Assembly (NCBI GenBank): GCA_037142515.1 | Contig: JBAXAM010000032.1 | Span: 1 to 13,843 of the forward strand | DNA: 13,843 bases | Reading direction: 5' to 3' | DNA from: JBAXAM01 sp037142515 | Lineage (GTDB): Bacteria; Pseudomonadota; Gammaproteobacteria; UBA9339 | In this document: positions 8,330-13,843 of the stretch, piece after piece | Layout: each line of letters opens with the position of its first letter | Numbering within the stretch: the stretch's first letter is position 1 | Position numbers and translations under genes: made by a program | The notes under the pieces: generated by a model | What the model was told of the DNA's origin: nothing | Seen by the model: the letters and a program-made list of their open reading frames with translations, nothing else | Database searches by the model: none

Positions 8330-11300
8330 TTATTTTTTATCAGTCCCTGCTAATGTCACTGCCGTATCAATATCAACCGTAACAATACGTGATACTCCGG
8401 CTTCCTGCATTGTTATACCAATCAGTTGCTCGGCAATCTCCATAGTCAGTTTATTATGCGTTATAAAAATAAACTGTACTGTTTTTGCCATCTCGGCTAC
8501 TAAATTACAAAACCGCAATACATTTATATCATCAAGAGGCGCATCAACTTCATCCAGCATACAAAACGGTGCTGGGTTTAATTGGAAAATGGAAAAAATT
8601 AAAGAAATTGCCGTCAAGGCCTTTTCACCACCAGACAATAAATGGATACTAGAATTACGCTTACCTGGTGGCTGTGCCATAATCAACACACCAGTTTCAA
8701 GTAAGTCATCAGCAGTCTGCTCTAAATATGCCCTACCACCACTAAAAATTTTAGGAAACAAATCTTGAAATCGTACATTGATACTGTCATAAGCCTCTTT
8801 AAAGCGCTCTTTGGTATCACAATCAATCTTACGAATCGCGTCTTCTAGGGTATTTAATGCACTTACCAAATCTTGGTTTTGCGCATCTAAATAATTTTTT
8901 CTCTCTTGTAGCTTTTCAAACTCTTCAATTGCCGCCAGATTAATTAAACCAAGATGCTCAATACGAGAGGCCAAGTGCGTCAACTTTTCTTCCCATGCGC
9001 TAATAGCAGCATCCTCAGGCATTGCTTCTAGCAAAGTATCTAATTGCATTTCAAGTTCAGCAACTTGTTCTTGATAAGTAGTGCCACGAACTTGTAATCC
9101 CTGACGCTCAGTACGTAATTTCTCCAAAGATGCACGGACTTGCTCGATGGCTTCCTGATACTCAACATGCCTCTGTTCTAACTCGCGTAATCTATGTTCA
9201 ATATCTGCCACTTGTTGTTTAGCTGATGCTAACTGCGCTTCGGTTTTAAGACGCTTTTCTAATTCGTGTTGTAACTCTTGCTGTATATTAATCAAGGGAG
9301 CTTCATTTTCAGCCAAAGAACCTTCTATATGAGCACGGTGCTCCTTTAAACCAACTATACGATCGGCATTACGATCCAAACTTTGAATTAAATAATCAAT
9401 TTGCTTTTGCAATAGCTGCAAACGCATCGTCACATGTGTAACACTCTGCTGTTCTTGACCAGCACGTGCACGTACCACTACTAGCTGCTCTTGTATTTGA
9501 TCGCGCCGCGTTACCAGAGTAGCACGCTCAGAATCATCTATAGTTTTTTGGCAAGACGCATCTTGCCATGCCTTTTGTGCTATATTCAGTTGCTCTTTTT
9601 CATTTTGCAGGTTTTGTTCGTGCGTTTTAATTTCGCTTGCAAGATTTTGTTCGCGCTGCCGCAGATGATTCAAATGAGTTTGTTTTGAACTAACTTGACT
9701 TTGCACCTCACTGTACTCAGTGGTAACCAAACGCAATTGCTGCTGCAACTCCTGATACTCCTGCTCCAAAACCACTAAAATATTTTGCTCATTCTTAAAC
9801 TCTTCTTCTAGCTGGATGCGCTTATTTTGCTCTTGTTTAATAATTAGGCCTAGTTCCTGAAGTTCTCGTTCGCGCTGCAAAATACCTGTTTTTTGATTAG
9901 TATCATAAGCAACTCGCACCCATCCAGCTCCAAACCAAATACCATCTTTAGTGACAATCGATTCACTTGAATTTAGTTTATAGCATAGAGCCAATGCTTC
10001 ATTAATATTTTCTGCAGCATAAATACCTTGGAGTAAATTGTTGATAGAAAGATTGGAATTTACTTTGCTCAGCAAAGTAGTCGTCTGCGCAGCTGTTTGA
10101 GCCAAAGCTGCTCGCGCAGTAGTGTCAAACAAAACTAAATTACCGTGCGTTAAAGTCTTAATGGTCGATACAACACTGTTAATACCGTCAACACATATCG
10201 CTTCAAGATAAACACCAAGCACTGTTTCAACCGCAGTTTCCCAGCCAGGAACAACTTGCAATTCTTGCGCTAAACGCGGTTTTTTCTCAAGATTATGCTG
10301 CTTTAACCAATCTACTAAAACAGCATCATTTTTTCCGAGTGCAGTTTGTTGCAGTGCTTCTAACGAAGAATAACGACCTGTTAAAGTTTGGAGTTTGTTA
10401 CGAATCTGGTCAAGCTCAAGCGCGAGCTTATCATTACTTTCACGTTGCGTTGTAATTTTCTCTTGTTTCGTAGCTAAATTATTGTGTAGCTTTTCATGCT
10501 GGCTTTTTAAATCTTCAAATCTATTACTTAGACTATTGACTTCCGCAGTCAAAGAAGTAAATTCTAAACTAGCAAGTTCGGCTTTAAACTTCTCTAAATT
10601 TTTGGTTTCCTGGATAATTCTTTGATCCAAGTGCTGAATACGGGTCTGCTCAACTTCAAGTCGCTGGGAAATTTGTGCTGCATTTGCATTAAAACCATCC
10701 CAACTTTGTTGCCACAACTGCATTTGTTGCTCTACTTCTAGTAATTCTTGCTGCATTTTAGTTGAGTTTTCCTGCAACTCAACAACCTCTGCTTCTAATT
10801 TTATTTTTTCAGTTGACAATAATTCAATTTGGCCTTGGTCGGTCGCTTGATGAGCCGTGGTTTCTTGCCAAACTTGATTAGCCTGAGCTAAATCTTTAGT
10901 TAGCTGCTCACGACGCTCATGAATATGGTGAATTTGTTGCTCCAGTCGAGCGATATTAGCGCCAACGCTATAATAACTTTCCTGCACTTGATTAAATTTT
11001 TCTGTAGCGTCACTACGCTCTTGCCTAAGCTGAGAAATCTTAGCTTCAAGCGCATGCGACTCGGTGATTTTGTTTTCTAGTTGCAGCTCTTCATTTTTTA
11101 TAGCTTCTTCTTGGGTAGTTAGCTTTTTCGCCAAATCTTGCCAATGAAGTGCATGTAGCTGAGCTTTAGTTAAGCGCTCTTCTTGCTTTAATTTTTTATA
11201 GCGCTCGGCAGCATTTGCTTGTGATTTTAAATACTTAAGTTGTTTATCAAGCTCATCTCGTATGTCATTCAATCTTAAAAGATTTTCTTTTGTATGTTTT

Positions 11301-11851
11301 ATGCGATTTTCTGTCTCTCGGCGTCGTTCTTTGTACTTGGATACTCCTGCAGCCTCTTCGATCATCACCCTGAGCTCATCTGGCTTTGCCTCAATGATTT
11401 TAGAAATCATGCCTTGTTCAATAATAGCATAGCTACGCGGACCCAAACCGGTACCAAGAAAAATATTGGTAATGTCCTTACGCCGACAGACGGCATTATT
11501 AAGAAAATAATCAGAGAAACCATTGCGATCAACTTCACGACGAATTGAAATTTCACTATATTGGGCGTATTCGCCACCAAGGCTAGCATCGCTATTATCA
11601 AAAGTTAGCTCTACCGCAGCCTGACCAACGGGCTTACGCGAAGAAGAGCCGTTAAAAATAACATCGGTCATTGATTCGCCGCGCAGTTGCTTTGCTGAGA
11701 TTTCTCCCATAACCCAGCGCACAGCATCTATAATATTTGATTTACCACAACCATTAGGCCCAACAACACCAGTCAAACTGCTCTGCATCTGAATTGTTGT
11801 TGGATCAACAAATGATTTAAAACCAGACATTTTTATTTTTTTTAGCTTCAT
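8330..11851 (-). CDS. smc: Chromosome partition/condensation protein Smc
   Basis: Smc is the ATPase subunit of the bacterial condensin-like complex (with ScpA and ScpB), which compacts and segregates the chromosome. The 1173 residues are full length. The N-terminal head has the start MKLKKIKMSGFKSFVDPT, Walker A GPNGCGKSN (31-39) and a Q-loop region near 145. A long coiled coil follows (about 170-500), then the hinge (about 525-660, with GWETAVETVLG and VLFDTTA), and a second coiled coil (about 665-1010). The C-terminal head has the ABC signature LSGGEKA (from 1072), Walker B with CMLDEVDAPLDD (Asp1100, Glu1101) and the switch His in ITHNK. The coiled coils are Gln- and Glu-rich. No clear Shine-Dalgarno precedes the ATG, which is chosen by family fit. 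It is the first gene of the leftward operon. Confidence 0.98.
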   Translation of the reverse strand: MKLKKIKMSGFKSFVDPTTIQMQSSLTGVVGPNGCGKSNIIDAVRWVMGEISAKQLRGESMTDVIFNGSSSRKPVGQAAVELTFDNSDASLGGEYAQYSEISIRREVDRNGFSDYFLNNAVCRRKDITNIFLGTGLGPRSYAIIEQGMISKIIEAKPDELRVMIEEAAGVSKYKERRRETENRIKHTKENLLRLNDIRDELDKQLKYLKSQANAAERYKKLKQEERLTKAQLHALHWQDLAKKLTTQEEAIKNEELQLENKITESHALEAKISQLRQERSDATEKFNQVQESYYSVGANIARLEQQIHHIHERREQLTKDLAQANQVWQETTAHQATDQGQIELLSTEKIKLEAEVVELQENSTKMQQELLEVEQQMQLWQQSWDGFNANAAQISQRLEVEQTRIQHLDQRIIQETKNLEKFKAELASLEFTSLTAEVNSLSNRFEDLKSQHEKLHNNLATKQEKITTQRESNDKLALELDQIRNKLQTLTGRYSSLEALQQTALGKNDAVLVDWLKQHNLEKKPRLAQELQVVPGWETAVETVLGVYLEAICVDGINSVVSTIKTLTHGNLVLFDTTARAALAQTAAQTTTLLSKVNSNLSINNLLQGIYAAENINEALALCYKLNSSESIVTKDGIWFGAGWVRVAYDTNQKTGILQRERELQELGLIIKQEQNKRIQLEEEFKNEQNILVVLEQEYQELQQQLRLVTTEYSEVQSQVSSKQTHLNHLRQREQNLASEIKTHEQNLQNEKEQLNIAQKAWQDASCQKTIDDSERATLVTRRDQIQEQLVVVRARAGQEQQSVTHVTMRLQLLQKQIDYLIQSLDRNADRIVGLKEHRAHIEGSLAENEAPLINIQQELQHELEKRLKTEAQLASAKQQVADIEHRLRELEQRHVEYQEAIEQVRASLEKLRTERQGLQVRGTTYQEQVAELEMQLDTLLEAMPEDAAISAWEEKLTHLASRIEHLGLINLAAIEEFEKLQERKNYLDAQNQDLVSALNTLEDAIRKIDCDTKERFKEAYDSINVRFQDLFPKIFSGGRAYLEQTADDLLETGVLIMAQPPGKRNSSIHLLSGGEKALTAISLIFSIFQLNPAPFCMLDEVDAPLDDINVLRFCNLVAEMAKTVQFIFITHNKLTMEIAEQLIGITMQEAGVSRIVTVDIDTAVTLAGTDKK

Positions 11852-11873
11852 ATAAGCGTATTAAAATAACAGT

Positions 11874-11903
11874 TTATAAGGAAAAGAGGAAGAATTTATG
11901 CAA
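11874..11903 (-). promoter_or_regulatory. Possible sigma70 promoter for smc operon
   Basis: On the minus strand TTGCAT (11903-11898) is separated by 18 bases from TTATAA (11879-11874), upstream of the smc ATG at 11851. The predicted transcript would have a leader of only about 20 bases and no Shine-Dalgarno. The match is moderate and AT-rich sequence gives such matches by chance. Confidence 0.3.
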
Positions 11904-11929
11904 AAAACATTTCATAAAATTCAACCAGT

Positions 11930-11958
11930 TTGCCTCTGCCGCATTTATAGTCTAAAAT
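11930..11958 (+). promoter_or_regulatory. sigma70 promoter of the tRNA-Ala - maf - tRNA-Arg unit
   Basis: TTGCCT (11930-11935) and TAAAAT (11953-11958) are separated by exactly 17 bases, and the tRNA-Ala gene begins 11 bases after the -10 box. The spacer is ideal and both boxes are close to consensus. No other promoter is obvious before tRNA-Arg, so this promoter may drive both tRNAs and the maf gene between them. Confidence 0.65.
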
Positions 11959-11969
11959 CGCCCTCCAGT

Positions 11970-12045
<76 letters not shown>

Positions 12046-12066
12046 TATCCATAGGTGCAATAATAT

Positions 12067-12633
12067 ATGAAATTTATTTTAGGCTCAAAATCACCTGGAA
12101 GAAGGCAACTACTAACAAAAATGGGGTATGAATTCACGGTACTCGATCCCAATATTGACGAAAAATCAATCCGAAGCGATACCCCAGAAAAGCTAGTTTC
12201 TGCCCTAGCCCGCGCTAAAGCAATGGCACTACTGCCTAAAATAAATGAAGCTGCGATATTGATTACAGCTGATCAAGTAGTTAATTGCAATGGTAAAATA
12301 TTGGAAAAACCTAAGGATCAAAATGAAGCACGTGAATTTTTACACATGTATGCACAATATCCAGCTGAATCAATCACCGCGGTTACCGTTACTAATACAT
12401 TAAATAAAAAACAAGAATCAGGAATTGATATTGCCAAAATTTGGTTTCACCCAATTCCAGAAAATATGATTGAACAAATAGCAAATCAAGAATATGTTGT
12501 AAACTGCGCTGGCGGATTTTCACTCGATGATTTACTATTAAAAAAATATATCGCAAAAATTGAAGGGGCACCAGACAGCATTACTGGTTTACCCATGGAA
12601 TTAACCAAGCAACTAATACTAAAAGTTATTTAA
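12067..12633 (+). CDS. Divergent Maf-family nucleotide pyrophosphatase
   Basis: Maf proteins hydrolyse (modified) nucleoside triphosphates to monophosphates and are thought to remove non-canonical nucleotides. At 188 residues the length is normal. Motifs seen are LGSKSPGRRQLL (5-16, with Gly in place of the first Arg of the usual S-x-S-P-R-R), DIDEK-like NIDEKSIR (29-36), TADQVV (67-72, catalytic Asp69), KP (81-82) and ITGLP (172-176). The C-terminal half (FHPIPENMIE, CAGGFSLDD, EGAPDSITGLP) differs from the standard YhdE and YceF types and recalls, from memory, the plant-type Maf proteins. The ATG follows AGGTG at 9 bases. It lies 21 bp after tRNA-Ala and ends 5 bp before tRNA-Arg. Substrate preference cannot be read from the sequence. 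Confidence 0.85.
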   Translation: MKFILGSKSPGRRQLLTKMGYEFTVLDPNIDEKSIRSDTPEKLVSALARAKAMALLPKINEAAILITADQVVNCNGKILEKPKDQNEAREFLHMYAQYPAESITAVTVTNTLNKKQESGIDIAKIWFHPIPENMIEQIANQEYVVNCAGGFSLDDLLLKKYIAKIEGAPDSITGLPMELTKQLILKVI

Positions 12634-12638
12634 ATATT

Positions 12639-12715
12639 GTCCCGGTGGCACAGCTGGATAGCGCAGTCCCCTCCTAAGGGACAGGTCGGAGGTTCAAATC
12701 CTCTCCGGGACGCCA
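12639..12715 (+). tRNA. tRNA-Arg(CCU)
   Basis: The 77 nt form a cloverleaf: acceptor GTCCCGG with CCGGGAC, a perfect anticodon stem GTCCC/GGGAC, T stem GGAGG/CCTCT with TTCAAAT loop, discriminator G and encoded CCA. The loop CTCCTAA gives anticodon CCT, reading AGG. The D stem GCAC/GCGC contains one A12-C23 mismatch. It starts 5 bases after the maf stop, which suggests it is processed from the same transcript. Confidence 0.95.
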
Positions 12716-12724
12716 CACTAATTT

Positions 12725-12753
12725 TTGATCTACACCCATTTTGGCTGTAAAAT
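12725..12753 (+). promoter_or_regulatory. sigma70 promoter of the ferritin-like gene
   Basis: TTGATC (12725-12730) and TAAAAT (12748-12753) are separated by 17 bases and lie just before the ferritin-like gene, giving a leader of about 27 bases that contains the strong ribosome binding site. No operator-like palindrome is apparent around it. Confidence 0.55.
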
Positions 12754-12786
12754 AACAGAATAATTTAAATTGCAAGGGAGGCAATT

Positions 12787-13254
12787 ATGACAAAGTTATT
12801 CTACCTCAGCGAAATAATTAAATTCGCAGTTGAAAAAGAAAAGGAAAGTGTCGCACTATATAAAAATCTGAGTGAAAAAACTAGCGCTAAAAACACAAAA
12901 AATCTTTTTCATCAGCTAATGCTTGAAGAAGAAAAACACGAAGATTTTTATACTAAACTTCTTAGCGCCACCCCCAAAGAACAGTCTCCAGGTGTAACAG
13001 AAAACGCAGAATACGAAGCTTATATGCGGGAATTAATACGCGCTAGTAGGTCTATACACTCTCCAGATGCACAAAAACTTACCGACACAAAATTCGCCTT
13101 AGATTATGCTATCGCTCGCGAAAAAGACTCTATTTTATTTTATGTCGGCCTAAAAAATTATCTACACACACACGACAAAACAAAAATCGATATTATTATA
13201 AAAGAAGAAGCGCAACACATGGCCAAGCTACTGCTATTGAAAAACCATTCATAG
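12787..13254 (+). CDS. Rubrerythrin/ferritin-like diiron domain protein
   Basis: The protein is a four-helix ferritin-like fold without the C-terminal rubredoxin domain of classical rubrerythrins (155 residues). It has the spaced ligand pattern of a diiron site. There is a Glu-rich first helix (EKEKESVALY, 16-25, ligand probably Glu20), ExxH in the second helix (EEEKH, Glu48 and His51), Glu112 in the third helix (AREKDSILFY) and ExxH in the last helix (Glu141 and His144). Such proteins often act as peroxidases or in iron handling; the reaction here is inferred. It has its own promoter and a near-ideal GGGAGG five bases before the ATG, so it is probably well expressed. It stands alone between tRNA-Arg and accessory DNA. 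Confidence 0.85.
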   Translation: MTKLFYLSEIIKFAVEKEKESVALYKNLSEKTSAKNTKNLFHQLMLEEEKHEDFYTKLLSATPKEQSPGVTENAEYEAYMRELIRASRSIHSPDAQKLTDTKFALDYAIAREKDSILFYVGLKNYLHTHDKTKIDIIIKEEAQHMAKLLLLKNHS

Positions 13255-13324
13255 TATCTAGCTTCTTCATACCAATAGTTGTTTTTACAAGCTTCAACTT
13301 TTGTAGTTAAAAAGGCATGCCGCG

Positions 13325-13341
13325 ACACCATTATTTGGTGT
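13325..13341 (+). repeat. 6-bp perfect hairpin, function unclear
   Basis: ACACCA, a five-base loop TTATT, and TGGTGT form a perfect small stem in the stretch between the ferritin-like and J-domain genes. There is no following T run, so it is not a standard Rho-independent terminator; it may be a weak transcript structure or chance. Confidence 0.4.
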
Positions 13342-13350
13342 AATCAATAG

Positions 13351-13434
13351 AGTATACAGCAAGGCATGGAACAAAGCGTACAGAAAGGCTTAGAAAAGGG
13401 ATTAGAGGAAGGAAAATATGTATACAAACGATAA
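13351..13434 (+). pseudogene. Probable 3' remnant of an Rpn/YhgA-type nuclease gene
   Basis: A short frame after a TAG at 13348-13350 reads SIQQGMEQSVQKGLEKG and continues LEEGKYVYKR to a TAA at 13432-13434. Repeated Gln/Glu-Gly-x-x-x-Gly/Leu-Glu-x-Gly heptads like this are typical of the extreme C-terminus of Rpn-family recombination-promoting nucleases (PD-(D/E)XK, often labelled transposase). No catalytic part is present upstream in any frame, so only the tail remains. Its last codons overlap the J-domain gene start in another frame, and its GAGGAAGG doubles as that gene's ribosome binding site. Confidence 0.5.
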
Positions 13435-13825
13435 CCAACTTATTAGTAGTAATGTTTCTGATATAGACAAACTACTTAACCTCGATCTTAGTTGTTATGA
13501 AATATTGGGCATTCCACATACAGCTTCTTATGGTGATATAAAAAAATCCTACAATAAATTATCCCTTATATACCATCCCGATAAGTACAGAGGGACTGAA
13601 GAAGAAACAGCTAAAGCTAAAGAAATATTTAAACGCGTTACTGCTGCTTATAAAACGCTTATAAACGAGGAAGAAAGGGCTAGTTACGATGCTGCGCTGA
13701 AACTTCTCGAAAAAGCACAATTTTCTCCTTATGAAGCGGAATATATGCTTGAACGGGCAGTTGCAAACAGTCGTGATGAAATTATAAAAGCGATAAAGCA
13801 ACTTTTTTTCTGTAAATATGTTTAA
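13418..13825 (+). CDS. Small J-domain (DnaJ-like) protein
   Basis: J-domains stimulate the ATPase of an Hsp70 partner such as DnaK. Residues about 24-94 are a J-domain: LSCYEILGIPHTAS, helix II ending LIYHPDKY with the essential HPD (53-55), then helix III and ASYDAAL at the end of the domain. There is no Gly/Phe region, zinc finger or client-binding domain; only about 40 residues follow (helical, EAEYMLERAVANSRDEII). It is therefore a J-only protein of 135 residues, not the chaperone DnaJ. The ATG follows GAGGAAGG with five bases spacing. The stop codon (13823-13825) lies inside the 53-bp inverted repeat, so the last residues (from KAIKQLFF on) are encoded by the repeat. The natural end of the protein may differ if the repeat is an insertion or assembly boundary. 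Confidence 0.85.
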   Translation: MYTNDNQLISSNVSDIDKLLNLDLSCYEILGIPHTASYGDIKKSYNKLSLIYHPDKYRGTEEETAKAKEIFKRVTAAYKTLINEEERASYDAALKLLEKAQFSPYEAEYMLERAVANSRDEIIKAIKQLFFCKYV

Positions 13826-13843
13826 ACTTCTAGCCCTTTTAAA
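13791..13843. repeat. Right copy of a 53-bp perfect terminal inverted repeat
   Basis: Bases 13791-13843 are the exact reverse complement of 1-53. The J-domain gene ends in this copy. The first 35 bases of the repeat, read on the plus strand, are coding there and the remaining 18 follow the stop codon. Confidence 0.95.

Noticed and set aside
13270..13320. Possible terminator between the ferritin-like gene and the next gene (tacaa/ttgta arms)
   Set aside because: Only five pairs with a ten-base loop, and the following T run is absent on the plus strand.

Overview
The window looks like a piece of an AT-rich gammaproteobacterial chromosome. The evidence is the block smc-zipA-ligA (ZipA is essentially gammaproteobacterial), a PrmB-type methyltransferase, and a FimV-like LysM/TPR membrane protein next to truA. 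The Gln/Asn-rich protein, the small J-domain protein and the very AT-rich base composition suggest a host-associated or intracellular lineage such as Legionellales. That placement is inference; nothing here fixes the genus.

Layout. The first and last 53 bases are exact inverted copies of each other, so the window is bounded by one repeat in opposite orientations. Positions 23-1610 (+) hold a Gln/Asn-rich unknown protein that contains an internal duplication; its 5' part seems frameshifted or truncated. Its 3' end overlaps the 3' end of truA by 14 bp. From 1597 to 11851 everything is on the minus strand. In transcription order the genes are smc, zipA, ligA, a beta-CASP metallo-beta-lactamase, prmB, then after a gap of about 90 bp fimV-like and truA. 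Gene junctions are tight or overlapping, so the first five genes are probably one operon and the last two another. At 11852-11969 the transcription diverges.

The rightward part begins with tRNA-Ala(CGC), then a divergent Maf-type nucleotide pyrophosphatase gene and tRNA-Arg(CCU), all within 21 bp of each other and probably co-transcribed from a good sigma70 promoter at 11930. A rubrerythrin-like ferritin gene follows with its own promoter and a strong ribosome binding site. Next is a 162-bp stretch holding what looks like the degenerate tail of an Rpn/YhgA-type nuclease gene. Last is a small J-domain protein whose stop codon lies inside the terminal repeat.

The core genes serve chromosome condensation (Smc), division-ring anchoring (ZipA), DNA ligation (LigA), ribosomal protein methylation (PrmB), tRNA pseudouridylation (TruA) and probable RNA processing (MBL). 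The two ends are accessory DNA and carry all the unusual signals. No CRISPR array, complete insertion sequence or convincing new multi-gene system is visible. The best candidates for something undescribed are the Gln/Asn-rich duplicated protein and the repeat-bounded ends.
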